Below are positions 16,466 through 25,019 of a stretch of 64,000 bases of DNA, piece by piece. The stretch is from Rufibacter roseolus (lineage in GTDB: Bacteria > Bacteroidota > Bacteroidia > Cytophagales > Hymenobacteraceae). Location: assembly GCF_017916365.1 (NCBI RefSeq), contig NZ_JAFMSU010000001.1, forward strand, positions 1,951,028 to 2,015,027, given 5' to 3'. Numbering within the stretch: position 1 is the first letter of the stretch; each line of letters begins with the position of its first letter. Made by a program: the position numbers and the translations under genes. A model generated the notes under the pieces. The model was not told where the DNA came from. It searched no databases and worked only from the letters and a program-made list of their open reading frames with translations.

Positions 16466-17080
16466 CTATGCCTTACGCTCTTCCTGGTAACGCTGGTTCA
16501 CGTCACTGATGAACTGAAGAATCTCTTCCCGACCCTCTTTGGTGGTAGAGGAACTCTTCATGTACATAGGCAGCTCTTCCCAGGTTTCCTTCAGCGTTTT
16601 CATATAGAGCGCTATGTTCATATCAGTTTTCGTGCCAGACTGTTTGTCTGTTTTCGTGAAGATAAGCACAAAAGGCACGCCCATAGTTCCCAGCAACTCC
16701 ATGAATTCAAGGTCTGGTTTCTGAGGGGGCAGGCGGGAATCTATGAGCACGAACACGCAGGCCAAATTGGGCCGGTTCTTCATGTAATACAGGATCATCT
16801 TGCGCCAGGCCTCCCTGGAATCTTTGCTCACTTTGGCCCAGCCGTACCCCGGTAAGTCTACCAAATACCAGTTGTCATTGATGAGAAAGTGGTTGATCAA
16901 CTGGGTCTTGCCCGGGAAAGAGGAAGTCTTGGCTAATTTAAGCCGATTGGTAAGCATGTTGATGAGCGATGACTTGCCCACATTTGACCGCCCAATAAAC
17001 GCATATTCCGGCAGGTCTGTCTGCGGACACAAATCAGCACGGGTGTTGCTGGTAATGAACTTTGCATCTTTAATGACCAT
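16466..17080 (-). CDS. engB: Ribosome biogenesis GTPase EngB (YihA/YsxC)
   Basis: The 204-residue GTPase is needed for 50S subunit assembly. The motifs are intact: G1 GRSNVGKSS near residue 31, G3 DLPGYGWAKVS, and G4 TKTDK. The short N-terminal FITSNTRADLCP segment is typical. It is the first gene of a probable minus-strand operon with the TonB-like and DUF5606 genes, starting opposite the AT-rich region upstream of the OmpA-like gene. Confidence 0.96.
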   Translation of the reverse strand: MVIKDAKFITSNTRADLCPQTDLPEYAFIGRSNVGKSSLINMLTNRLKLAKTSSFPGKTQLINHFLINDNWYLVDLPGYGWAKVSKDSREAWRKMILYYMKNRPNLACVFVLIDSRLPPQKPDLEFMELLGTMGVPFVLIFTKTDKQSGTKTDMNIALYMKTLKETWEELPMYMKSSSTTKEGREEILQFISDVNQRYQEERKA

Positions 17081-17465
17081 AATTACTCCCTACGTTTATT
17101 GATAAAACGCAAAGGTACCAAATAAACCGCTAACCCCTTCATAATCTATTGGCAGACGGTTTTTGCCTGCAGAATCTTGCAGAAATAGTAACCATTTAAC
17201 CCAAATCTAAGTATCGTAGGGCGAATAAGCGTAATAGATATGATTATGAGATAAGATAGTTTTTCTATATTGCGGCACTTTACTAATAAAAGCCTTAAAA
17301 TAATTTAGAAAAGCAGATTAATTATCTTAAAATTTTTAAATATTATTGTGGTTCTCTTTATTGCTGACAATAACGTTTAAGAAGCCAGAATAACCCTCTG
17401 ATTTTCTTATCCTATTTTACTTTTTGCGCCTTATTTAGAAGATACTATACCTTAACCTTTACACT
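17081..17465 (+). other. 385-bp AT-rich intergenic region upstream of the PorE-like gene
   Basis: No credible ORF is visible. The stretch 17215-17360 is strongly AT-rich with A/T tracts, suggesting bent DNA and a promoter region for the divergent engB and PorE-like genes. I could not identify a convincing TTTG/TAnnTTTG pair. Confidence 0.4.
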
Positions 17466-19406
17466 ATGAATCACTTAGACAAGCGGTTGTTTAGAACATC
17501 TTTATTTTTTCTGACACTGTTTCTCATGGCTTCCACGGCCATGGCCCAGAGTACCCGTAAGCTGATCAGGAGCGGAGATAAATTTTTTAACCAGGCAAAT
17601 TTCCGGGCAGCATTACCTTTCTATGAGCGGGCGTTGGAGCGTGATCCAAATAATGCAAAGGCCCTTTACCGGGCAGGTATCAGCTACATCGCTTTTGACA
17701 AAGAGAAAGCCAGTGAGTATGTATACAAGGCCTACAAGATGAAACCCAAAGTGGGCGAAGATGTACTTTATTGGTTAGGCCGCGTGGACCTGGTGAACTA
17801 TGAGTTTGACAACGCCATCAAAAATGCCCAGGCTTACCAGGCTACCTTGGGCAAGCGTGATGACGAAGGCAGAGAGCAGGCGGCTTTGCTTTTGCAACAT
17901 GCCCGTAACGCCAAGAAAGAGGTGGCCAACCCTAAGGACATTTTCGTGAAGAACCTGGGGCCAACCGTGAACACCCCCTACTCTGAGCACAGCCCCGTAA
18001 TTTCTTCAGATGACAACTACCTGCTGTTCACTTCCCGCAGCGCGGGCGTAACCGGCGGTAAGGAAGCTGAGGATGGTGAGTACTTTGAGGACATCTTTGA
18101 GACCCGCCGTTTAGGTGTTGATCAGTGGGAGACCCCAAAATCTTTGAGCGGACGTTTGAACGGTACCGGGCACGATGCCTCTATCCAGTTATTCGACAAC
18201 GACACTAAATTGCTGATGTACCGTCAGGACGAAGGTGGTGATATTTTCATGAGCAGCCGTGACGGTGGTGATTGGGGACAGCCGCAGAAACTGAACAAGA
18301 ACATCAATTCCAAAGGCTTTGAGTCTGATGCCTTCATCTCCAGAGATGGCTCTACTCTTTATTTCTCTACAAGCCAGTTTTCTCAGAACGGTGACCTGGA
18401 CATCTACTACGCCAAGCGCCAGCCTAACGGCGAGTGGGGTACCCCTAAGAACTTCGGTAACGGTGTGAACACGCCTTATGATGAGGATAGCCCTTACTTC
18501 ACACCAGATGGTCTGACCATGTATTTCAGCTCACGCGGACACTCTACCATGGGTGGATACGATATCTTCACCATGTCCTTTGACACCGTAGCCCGCCGTT
18601 GGAGCAGACCAGTGAACATGGGTTATCCAGTGAACACACCAGATGATGATACTTACTACCGCCTAAGCCCAGATGGTTCTTACGCCTACCTTTCTTCTTA
18701 CCGCATGGGTGGTTACGGCGAGAAAGACATCTACACCATCAACTACATCCGCAACGCCAATGTACGTGGCCATGTATACAGCCTGCGTGACTCAACTATC
18801 ATCCCAGGAGTAGAGCTGGTGTTCTCTGGTAAAGCCGCTAACAACACGCCAGTTGAGGCCCGTGATGTGACCAAGCCAGACTCAGGAACTTACCAGGTTT
18901 CTGTGCTTTCTGCCCGCCCTTACCAGGTAACTTTGTCAAAAGACGGCAAAACCATCGCTACTGAGCAGTATGAAGTGCCAATGTCTCTGAGCGATACCAC
19001 CACGTTTGAGAAAGATTTCTACATCGCGTTTGAAGACACCAGCGGTGTTGGTGCCGGTGCTTACGCCTTCAAGCGTATCTACTATGACACTGACAAATAC
19101 AACCTGCGTCCTGAGTCTATCTCTGAGCTGGACAACATTGTGCGGGTAATGAAAGCCAACCCAACCCTGCGTCTGTCTATTGACGGCCACACTGACTCTC
19201 GTGCCTCAGACGACTATAACGTGACTTTGGGTGAGAACCGCGCAATGGCTGCTTACAACTACCTGTTACAACAAGGTATTCCTAGCAACCGCATGATCAC
19301 TGTTTCTTATGGTGAGCGTCGTCCGGCTGCGCCGAACACCTCTCCAGAGAACATGCAGTTGAACCGTCGCACAGAATTCAACGTGATCAAAAACCTGGAA
19401 CAATAA
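17466..19406 (+). CDS. porE: OmpA/TPR/propeller protein, PorE-like type IX secretion component
   Basis: The 646-residue protein has a signal peptide ending ASTAMA, TPR repeats (about 35-135), and a PD40-type beta-propeller (about 160-440; repeated DNYLLFTSRS, STLYFSTS, GLTMYFSSRG units). A carboxypeptidase-regulatory-like domain (about 435-520) and an OmpA C-terminal peptidoglycan-binding domain (about 530-646, LSIDGHTDSRASDDYN, NRRTEFNVI) follow. This order is that of PorE, which anchors the type IX secretion ring to peptidoglycan. PorE of Porphyromonas is a lipoprotein, whereas here no lipobox Cys is seen, so paralogous OmpA-family proteins remain possible. It is a single-gene unit. Confidence 0.75.
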   Translation: MNHLDKRLFRTSLFFLTLFLMASTAMAQSTRKLIRSGDKFFNQANFRAALPFYERALERDPNNAKALYRAGISYIAFDKEKASEYVYKAYKMKPKVGEDVLYWLGRVDLVNYEFDNAIKNAQAYQATLGKRDDEGREQAALLLQHARNAKKEVANPKDIFVKNLGPTVNTPYSEHSPVISSDDNYLLFTSRSAGVTGGKEAEDGEYFEDIFETRRLGVDQWETPKSLSGRLNGTGHDASIQLFDNDTKLLMYRQDEGGDIFMSSRDGGDWGQPQKLNKNINSKGFESDAFISRDGSTLYFSTSQFSQNGDLDIYYAKRQPNGEWGTPKNFGNGVNTPYDEDSPYFTPDGLTMYFSSRGHSTMGGYDIFTMSFDTVARRWSRPVNMGYPVNTPDDDTYYRLSPDGSYAYLSSYRMGGYGEKDIYTINYIRNANVRGHVYSLRDSTIIPGVELVFSGKAANNTPVEARDVTKPDSGTYQVSVLSARPYQVTLSKDGKTIATEQYEVPMSLSDTTTFEKDFYIAFEDTSGVGAGAYAFKRIYYDTDKYNLRPESISELDNIVRVMKANPTLRLSIDGHTDSRASDDYNVTLGENRAMAAYNYLLQQGIPSNRMITVSYGERRPAAPNTSPENMQLNRRTEFNVIKNLEQ

Positions 19407-19411
19407 GACAT

Positions 19412-19449
19412 TCCGCTTTAGCGTTCTTTTTGAGAAAATAGCTTAGAAA
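19412..19449. repeat. Possible hairpin repeat copy, degenerate
   Basis: GCTTTAGCGTTCTTTTTG, then AGAAAATAGCTTAGAAAC. The outer and inner symmetry of the dispersed family is partly kept; the element directly precedes the terminator. Confidence 0.35.
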
Positions 19450-19450
19450 C

Positions 19451-19478
19451 AGAGCCCCGGTCAAATGGCCGGGGCTCT
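19451..19478 (+). terminator. Intrinsic terminator of the PorE-like gene
   Basis: The perfect arms AGAGCCCCGG and CCGGGGCTCT enclose an 8-nt loop and are followed by TTGTTATTT. Confidence 0.85.
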
Positions 19479-19535
19479 TGTTATTTATGGGAGGGCACTT
19501 TACAACATAATGCAGGAAATGTAGTTAATGGGTAG

Positions 19536-19543
19536 TAGCTTTG
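19536..19543 (+). promoter_or_regulatory. Candidate -7 element for the ubiE-porT operon
   Basis: TAGCTTTG matches TAnnTTTG and lies 24 bp upstream of the ubiE ATG. No clear TTTG is seen at -33. Confidence 0.35.
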
Positions 19544-19566
19544 CCGCTCCTAAACTAAATTAGTAC

Positions 19567-20289
19567 ATGTCAGTAGTTCCGTACAAAGACCAGGAAGATG
19601 GTAAGAAAAAGCAGGTGGCCCAGATGTTCAACAGCATTGCCAAACGCTATGATTTCCTTAACCATTTCCTTAGCGCAGGAGTAGACATTTACTGGCGCAA
19701 ACGGGCGGTGAAACTGCTGGAGCCGCTAAAGCCTCAGAATGTATTGGACATTGCTACCGGCACCGGGGATTTCGCGCTGGAGACCCTGCGGCTTAAACCA
19801 AAGCAGATCGTGGGGATTGATATCTCTGAGGGCATGCTGCAGGTGGGCCGGGAGAAGATAAGCAAGCGCGGCCTTAGCCACCTGGTGCAACTGCAGTTAG
19901 GCGACTCTGAGAACATCCAGTTCCCTGATAACCACTTTGACGCCATTACGGTGGCGTTTGGGGTGCGCAACTTTGAGAACCTGGAGAAAGGCCTCACTGA
20001 GATGTTTCGCGTACTGAAACCTGGCGGCATGGCGGTGATCCTGGAGTTCTCCAAGCCGCAGGCGTTCCCCATGAAACAAGGATATAATTTTTACTTCAAA
20101 CATATTTTACCCGTTTTCGGAAAACTGATCTCGAAAGACAATGCCGCTTACACCTACCTGCCAGAGTCTGTGCAGGCGTTCCCAGACGGCAATGATTTCC
20201 TGGCCATTTTCCAGAGAATCGGATTTAAAAACACAAAATGGCATTCACTTACCTTCGGCATCAGCTCCATTTACACCGGCACAAAATAG
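19567..20289 (+). CDS. ubiE: Demethylmenaquinone methyltransferase
   Basis: The 240-residue enzyme methylates demethylmenaquinone with SAM, the last step of menaquinone synthesis. It shows the UbiE/MenG signatures: N-terminal VAQMFNSIAKRYDFLNHFLS, motif I VLDIATGTGDFAL, and the C-terminal FKHILPVFGKLISKDNAAYTYLPESV region. Bacteroidota usually use menaquinone, so MenG is the likely role. The next gene, porT, starts inside its 3' end with an overlap of about 52 bp, and an SDR gene follows, so the three form one operon. Confidence 0.96.
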   Translation: MSVVPYKDQEDGKKKQVAQMFNSIAKRYDFLNHFLSAGVDIYWRKRAVKLLEPLKPQNVLDIATGTGDFALETLRLKPKQIVGIDISEGMLQVGREKISKRGLSHLVQLQLGDSENIQFPDNHFDAITVAFGVRNFENLEKGLTEMFRVLKPGGMAVILEFSKPQAFPMKQGYNFYFKHILPVFGKLISKDNAAYTYLPESVQAFPDGNDFLAIFQRIGFKNTKWHSLTFGISSIYTGTK

Positions 20290-20993
20290 TCTTATTCCTA
20301 CTGCTTGCTCTTCTGGGCTTCGGCCAGAAAGCCATGGCGCAGGGGAAACTCCAGGGTGAGAACCTGCCTGGTTATGAATTCAAAAGACTGCGCTGGGGTT
20401 TCTCTTTGGGCGTGAACGGATCCTGGTACCAACTGGAGCATTCGCAGTATTATGTAGACCAGATCAAGGCCGGAAACGACTACTCGGTGAATGACAAGAC
20501 CGGCATCGGGTTCAACGTGAACTTCATCACCTCTTACCGCCTGAACCAGGATTTTGTGCTGCGCGCGCAACCGGGCGTGGGTTATCACAGCCGGGCCATT
20601 GAATACAAGAACGTTCCCGCCGATGAGAATACCCAGGGCGGAAACATCACGCAGCAGATCAATACTTTTGCCGGCGAGTTGCCGCTGCTGGTGAAGTATG
20701 AGGCCAAGCGACGCAGAAACACCCAGATGTATTTCATTGGGGGGGTGAAACCGTCTTTGGTGGTGGGCGGCCAGAAGAAGGGCAACCCCGAGGTGCTGCA
20801 GGTGAAGAGCTTTGACGTGGCCATTGAGTATGGCGTAGGATTAGATATGTTCTATCCGTTCTTCAAGTTCGCGCCGGAGATCAGGTACTCACGGGGCATC
20901 ACCAACATCCACCAGCCTTTCCCCACGGTGTTCAACAACAGCATTCAGCAGCTGAACACCAATACCATTACGCTTTACCTCAATTTTGAATAA
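20238..20993 (+). CDS. porT: Type IX secretion outer-membrane protein PorT family
   Basis: The protein has about 251 residues from ATG 20238. The N terminus carries basic residues and a hydrophobic core (KIVLFLLLALLGFG) with cleavage expected after KAMA. The mature part is an eight-strand-type beta-barrel: RWGFSLGVNGSWYQ, GIGFNVNFITSYRLN, QPGVGYHSR, LPLLVKYEAKRR, EYGVGLDMFYPFFKFAPEIRYSRGI, and a final NTITLYLNFE strand ending in an aromatic-acidic pair. It is needed with PorU and PorV for type IX secretion and gliding in relatives. Adjacency to ubiE is common in this phylum. The only ATG lies 52 bp inside ubiE. Confidence 0.85.
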   Translation: MAFTYLRHQLHLHRHKIVLFLLLALLGFGQKAMAQGKLQGENLPGYEFKRLRWGFSLGVNGSWYQLEHSQYYVDQIKAGNDYSVNDKTGIGFNVNFITSYRLNQDFVLRAQPGVGYHSRAIEYKNVPADENTQGGNITQQINTFAGELPLLVKYEAKRRRNTQMYFIGGVKPSLVVGGQKKGNPEVLQVKSFDVAIEYGVGLDMFYPFFKFAPEIRYSRGITNIHQPFPTVFNNSIQQLNTNTITLYLNFE

Positions 20994-21000
20994 GTCTCTT

Positions 21001-21753
21001 ATGACGCAGAAGATTGCATTGGTGACCGGAGCCTCTTCGGGTATTGGCCGCGCCACCGCTATTTCCCTGGCGCAGCATGGTTTTAAAATAATCGCCACGG
21101 GTCGCCGCACCGAAAGGCTGCAGGAACTGGTGCAGCAGTTTGGCCCCGAGAACATCTACCCGCTGGAATTTGACGTGCGCGACAAAGAAGCCGTCCGGGC
21201 AGCCATAGCTAGCCTGCCTGCCGAGTGGCGTACCATTGACGTGCTCATTAACAATGCCGGCAATGCGCACGGGCTGGCCTCGTTCCAGAACGGCAACCTG
21301 GATGATTGGGACGCCATGCTGGACATCAACGTAAAAGGTTTGCTGTACGTGACCAAAGAGGTGCTGCCGGTAATGGTGGAGCGGAAATCAGGGCACATCA
21401 TCAACATCGGGTCTATTGCCGGAAAAGAAGTATACGCCAACGGAAACGTGTACTGCGCGAGTAAATCCGCAGTAGATGCGTTGTCCAAGGCCATGCGCAT
21501 TGACCTGGTGCACGAAGGCGTGAAGGTGTCTGAGGTGAACCCAGGCGCCGTGGAAACCGAGTTCTCTGAAGTACGCTTCAAAGGCGACAAAGAACGCGCG
21601 GCTAGCGTCTACAAAGGATATGAAGCCCTTACTGCCGAAGATCTGGCCGACCTCATCCTGTTCATGGTTACCCGCCCCAAACACGTGAACTTAGCCGAGG
21701 TAATGATTCTACCCGCAGCTCAGGCTTCGGCTACCATCATCAACAAGCAATAG
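21001..21753 (+). CDS. Short-chain dehydrogenase/reductase (YdfG-like)
   Basis: The 250-residue classical SDR has a TGASSGIG cofactor motif at residues 9-16, an NNAG segment (LINNAGNAHG) around 83, and the catalytic Ser (IINIGSIAG) and YCASK Tyr/Lys pair around 140-160. An Arg-rich stretch after the second strand (TGRRTERL) suggests NADP preference. Relatives such as YdfG oxidise or reduce 3-hydroxy acids, including serine-type substrates. I chose ATG 21001, 7 bp after the porT stop; a TTG at 20986 overlapping porT is less likely. It ends the ubiE-porT operon. Confidence 0.9.
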   Translation: MTQKIALVTGASSGIGRATAISLAQHGFKIIATGRRTERLQELVQQFGPENIYPLEFDVRDKEAVRAAIASLPAEWRTIDVLINNAGNAHGLASFQNGNLDDWDAMLDINVKGLLYVTKEVLPVMVERKSGHIINIGSIAGKEVYANGNVYCASKSAVDALSKAMRIDLVHEGVKVSEVNPGAVETEFSEVRFKGDKERAASVYKGYEALTAEDLADLILFMVTRPKHVNLAEVMILPAAQASATIINKQ

Positions 21754-21768
21754 ATTTCCTTCAAAGAA

Positions 21769-21815
21769 AACAACAAGGCCCACCGGTTACAGAACCGGTG
21801 GGCCTTGTTGTTTTT
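21769..21815 (+). terminator. Terminator of the ubiE-porT-SDR operon
   Basis: The arms AACAACAAGGCCCACCGGTT and AACCGGTGGGCCTTGTTGTT are perfect (20 bp), with a small loop and a T-run. Confidence 0.9.
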
Positions 21816-21848
21816 GGGCTGTTTTCTGTAAACCAAGTTCTAAACGGG
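21815..21848. repeat. Dispersed hairpin repeat, copy 6
   Basis: GGGCTGTTTTCTGT, then AAACCAAGTTCTAAACGGG. It directly abuts the preceding terminator. Confidence 0.5.
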
Positions 21849-21894
21849 TATCTATCTGCGCGGTAATTCCGTTGCAGGAGAAACGCCGCTGCCC

Positions 21895-22287
21895 ATGAAG
21901 TTCACCCAGATAAAAGAGACCTGCCTCTACGTCCAAGACCTGGATCGCACCACCGCTTTTTACACGGAAATTTTGGGCTTACCCGTCATTGGGCAGGTGC
22001 CTGGGCGACATGTGTTCTTCAGGGTGGGGAGTTCAGTGCTGCTGTGTTTCAATGCCCAGAAGACGCGGGCCAGCAAAGACCTGCCGCCGCATTTTGGCGA
22101 GGGACAACTGCACCTGGCCTTTGAGTGCGAAGCCGCGGAATACGTTGCCTGGAAAGAGAAGCTGCAAGGAGCTAACATCACCATTGAGCACGAGCAGACC
22201 TGGCCCCATGACCGCAAGTCCTGCTACTTCCGGGACCCCGACCAGCACCTGCTGGAGATTGTGGTGCCGGGCATCTGGGAGAGGTAA
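21895..22287 (+). CDS. VOC-superfamily protein (glyoxalase/bleomycin-resistance fold)
   Basis: The 130-residue protein consists of one vicinal-oxygen-chelate domain made of two beta-alpha-beta modules. Typical segments are TCLYVQDLDRTTAFYTEILGLPV at the start and CYFRDPDQHLLEIV at the end, with the metal-ligand Glu in LLEIV and a His in the LHLAFE strand. Members act as glyoxalases, dioxygenases or antibiotic-binding proteins; the substrate here is unknown. It is a single-gene unit that converges on the esterase gene. Confidence 0.88.
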   Translation: MKFTQIKETCLYVQDLDRTTAFYTEILGLPVIGQVPGRHVFFRVGSSVLLCFNAQKTRASKDLPPHFGEGQLHLAFECEAAEYVAWKEKLQGANITIEHEQTWPHDRKSCYFRDPDQHLLEIVVPGIWER

Positions 22288-22295
22288 AGTAGAAT

Positions 22296-22334
22296 GGTTT
22301 TAAGGCTGTTTTATAAAAAACGGCTTCTAAACAG
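22296..22334. repeat. Dispersed hairpin repeat, copy 7
   Basis: GGTTTTAAGGCTGTTTTA, then AAAAAACGGCTTCTAAACAG. It lies between the convergent VOC and esterase genes and could act as a terminator for both. Confidence 0.6.
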
Positions 22335-22348
22335 ATTAGCCGAAATGC

Positions 22349-23005
22349 TTACTCTTTCCTCCGGTTTTTCAAGGCCAGGAGCACCTCCTGGTTTAGTTCA
22401 TGCTTGCCTTCAAAGGTGATGATGTCTGGGTGCAGCCCAGCTTCTCGTACCTGTTTGAGTTGATCCTGGACCTTGTCTTCCGCTACGAAATGATCCTGCT
22501 TTCCATACACATAGGTGAGGTCCGTTTCTTTTAGCGGATGGCTACCAGAAGCCAGTTCCATGTCCTCGGGAAAGACGCCGGCCCAGAGCACCAGTTGACT
22601 GATGGGCCATTGCGCCTGACCCAGCCAGCGGCAGACGGTGGCTGCGCCCTGCGAGAAACCCAGCACGTGCAGTTCGGCCCCAGGCGCTTCGCGGAGCGCC
22701 ATTTCCCGCACCAGGTTCAGGTAAGAGACATAATCCGCGATCTCGTGCAGGCGTTCCTCCTTCGTCATCCAAGTGGCGCCCACGCGGCCCGAGAAACCCT
22801 CCAGGTAAAACCGGGAAAGTCCTTCCGGGGCAATCACTACGGTCTGCTCGTCAATTAGGGCCTCAAAATGCCTGATGAAGTAGCGGGCCAGTTGGCCGTA
22901 GCCGTGCAGGACGATCCAGAGATGTTTGGTCTCAGGGGAAAGGGTGCCCAGTTGATGCAGGTGCGCCGTACGGGGAACTTCAATGGTCCGGTGATAGGAT
23001 GGCAA
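22349..23005 (-). CDS. Alpha/beta hydrolase (phospholipase/carboxylesterase type)
   Basis: The 218-residue serine hydrolase has an oxyanion segment WIVLHGYGQ near residue 30 and the nucleophile elbow GFSQGAA with Ser around 118. A likely acid is in YGKQDHFVAED, and the His is in EGKHELNQEV near the end. This layout is that of acyl-protein-thioesterase-like carboxylesterases. The substrate is unknown. The frame allows no ATG before the domain; the start is TTG 23005, one base after the cdd stop, which implies translational coupling with cdd. Confidence 0.88.
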   Translation of the reverse strand: MPSYHRTIEVPRTAHLHQLGTLSPETKHLWIVLHGYGQLARYFIRHFEALIDEQTVVIAPEGLSRFYLEGFSGRVGATWMTKEERLHEIADYVSYLNLVREMALREAPGAELHVLGFSQGAATVCRWLGQAQWPISQLVLWAGVFPEDMELASGSHPLKETDLTYVYGKQDHFVAEDKVQDQLKQVREAGLHPDIITFEGKHELNQEVLLALKNRRKE

Positions 23006-23006
23006 C

Positions 23007-23492
23007 TTACAGTTGGTCTTTCGTGAACATGAAAGGCAACAGATCCTCCACCGATTTCAGGCGGATGACTTGGCCGTCCTCGCCTTGCATGATGAGGCGG
23101 ATGGGCGCGTTCTGGCGGTTCTGGTACTCGGCCATAACCTGACGGCAGGCACCGCAGGAACAGGCTTTCAGGAAATGGGACTCATTCCGCCGCCGAACCG
23201 TCACGGCCATCATCTCAATAATTTTATCCGGGTAATTGGAGCCAACGCCAAACAGCAGGGTACGCTCGGCGCAGAGACCCGAGGGGTAGGCGGCGTTTTC
23301 CTGGTTCGTGCCCTGGTGCAGACTTCCGTCTGAAAGAAGCAAAGCGGCTCCTACCAAATAATTGGAATAGGGGGCGTAGGCGTTGTCGGTGGCTTTTTGG
23401 GCGAGGAGAAGGACCTGCTGTTCCTGAGGGGTTAATTCTTCAAGAGAAGACACTACCTCATAGGTAATGTTGAGTTGTACTTGTTCTATCAT
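23007..23492 (-). CDS. cdd: Cytidine deaminase
   Basis: The 161-residue enzyme deaminates cytidine and deoxycytidine to uridine forms for pyrimidine salvage. The zinc site is the small tetrameric type: SGLCAERTLL (Cys ligand with catalytic Glu) near residue 70 and CSCGACRQV (two Cys ligands) near 108. The substrate segment YSNYLVGAALL is also present. I set the start at the ATG at 23492 (MIEQVQLNIT). It is the first gene of a two-gene unit with the esterase. Confidence 0.93.
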   Translation of the reverse strand: MIEQVQLNITYEVVSSLEELTPQEQQVLLLAQKATDNAYAPYSNYLVGAALLLSDGSLHQGTNQENAAYPSGLCAERTLLFGVGSNYPDKIIEMMAVTVRRRNESHFLKACSCGACRQVMAEYQNRQNAPIRLIMQGEDGQVIRLKSVEDLLPFMFTKDQL

Positions 23493-23615
23493 AGGGTGCG
23501 GTTTCCGCACGAGCACGTACGGGAGCCAAAGTTAATAAGTTGGCCCGAAAAACCAAGAAGTGGTTGCCGGTGCGGGAGAAAATGCCCATTTTAAGGCGAT
23601 CATCCGTGCCGTACT

Positions 23616-24947
23616 ATGAATAAGATCCTCCTCCTGGGCGCTGGCCGCTCCGCTACCGTGCTCATCCAGTACCTGTTGTCCAACGCGCAAATCCAAGGCT
23701 GGCAAGTGGCCATCGGGGATGTCTCCATAGACCATTTAGGGCCGTTTTTGCAGGAATACCCCCAAACCAGAACGTTTCTCTTCAACGTGCAGGACGATGC
23801 GCAGCGCAAGGCAGAGATCGGCGCCGCCGATGTGGTCATCTCCATGCTGCCGGCCTTGTTTCATCCTTTAGTTGCGGAAACGTGTTTAACCTTGGATAAG
23901 CACCTGGTCACCGCCTCGTACGTGCCGCCGCAGATAAAGGCATTGCACGAGGAGGCCCAAGCCAAGGGACTGACCTTTCTCATGGAGTGTGGCCTGGACC
24001 CGGGCATCGACCATATGTCTGCCATGCGTATCATTCACCAGATCCAGGTGGCAGGAGGGACCATCACCTCGTTCAAATCCTTTACGGGTGGGCTCATGGC
24101 CCCGGAGTCCGATAACAATCCCTGGCACTACAAATTCACATGGAACCCGCGCAACGTGATTCTGGCGGGTCAGGGAACGGCCAAATACATAGAGAACGGC
24201 ACGTACAAATACATCCCGTACCCGCAGCTTTTCCGGCGCACCCAGACCTTCACGGTAGACGGCTACGGCTCCTTCGACGGCTACGCCAACCGAGACTCAC
24301 TAAGCTATCGCGAGCCCTATGGTTTGCAGAATATCCCCACCATGCTGCGGGGCACGCTTCGGCGGCCAGGTTATTGCCAGGCCTGGCAGGTGCTGGTGCA
24401 ACTGGGCCTCACCGATGACTCCTACTCCCTGGAAGATCCCGCCCGCATGACGTACCGCCAGTTGGTGGAAAGCTGCCTGCCCGAAGCCGCCCAGGAAAAA
24501 TCCCTGAAAGAGCGAGTAGCGGCCTATGTAGGCCTATCCCCGGAGGCGGAGGAACTGCGCCTGGTGGAGTGGACCGGTTTGTTTGACGAGGTTCCTATTG
24601 GGTTGGAGCATGCCACCCCAGCCCAGGCCCTGGAGAAACTGCTGACAGAGAAATGGAAGCTGAGCCCCGGCGACAAAGACATGATTGTGATGCTGCACCA
24701 GTTTGAGTACAAACAGAACGGCCAACGCAAAAAGCTGACTTCCTCCCTGGTGGTGCTAGGCGATGATGAGGTACATACCGCAATGGCGAAAACTGTAGGG
24801 CTGCCGGTGGGCATCGCGGTGAAGCTTCTGTTGCAAGGCAAACTGCAGACCAAAGGCGTGGTGGTGCCTTTGAAATCTGATTTCTATGAACCCATTCTGG
24901 AGGAACTAGAGCAGTACGGCATCCGCTTCCAGGAGCAGGAAGGATAA
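23616..24947 (+). CDS. Saccharopine dehydrogenase-like oxidoreductase
   Basis: The 443-residue protein starts with a Rossmann motif (ILLLGAGRSATVLIQYL), followed by AADVVISMLPALFHPLVAETCL and a conserved MECGLDPGIDHMSA segment that matches the saccharopine reductase C-terminal domain family. In eukaryotes the relatives take part in lysine breakdown or synthesis through saccharopine. In Bacteroidota the equivalent gene is often annotated for lysine catabolism, but a partner lysine-ketoglutarate reductase is not seen here. It is a single-gene unit and cytosolic. The family is secure; the reaction is not. Confidence 0.85.
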   Translation: MNKILLLGAGRSATVLIQYLLSNAQIQGWQVAIGDVSIDHLGPFLQEYPQTRTFLFNVQDDAQRKAEIGAADVVISMLPALFHPLVAETCLTLDKHLVTASYVPPQIKALHEEAQAKGLTFLMECGLDPGIDHMSAMRIIHQIQVAGGTITSFKSFTGGLMAPESDNNPWHYKFTWNPRNVILAGQGTAKYIENGTYKYIPYPQLFRRTQTFTVDGYGSFDGYANRDSLSYREPYGLQNIPTMLRGTLRRPGYCQAWQVLVQLGLTDDSYSLEDPARMTYRQLVESCLPEAAQEKSLKERVAAYVGLSPEAEELRLVEWTGLFDEVPIGLEHATPAQALEKLLTEKWKLSPGDKDMIVMLHQFEYKQNGQRKKLTSSLVVLGDDEVHTAMAKTVGLPVGIAVKLLLQGKLQTKGVVVPLKSDFYEPILEELEQYGIRFQEQEG

Positions 24948-24987
24948 CCGTTTAAGGCCGATTTTCGGGAAATAGCCTACAAACGGG
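24948..24987. repeat. Dispersed hairpin repeat, copy 8
   Basis: CCGTTTAAGGCCGATTTTC, then GAAATAGCCTACAAACGG. The outer CCGTTT/AAACGG arms pair perfectly. It lies between convergent genes. Confidence 0.65.
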
Positions 24988-25019
24988 AAAATACCTGCGA
25001 TGAAGTTGACGGAGAGAAA

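Noticed and set aside
23740-23775. TTTAGGGCCGTTTTTGCAGG inside the saccharopine-dehydrogenase-like gene resembles half of the hairpin repeat
   Set aside because: It lacks the complementary arm at the right distance and is in-frame coding sequence.
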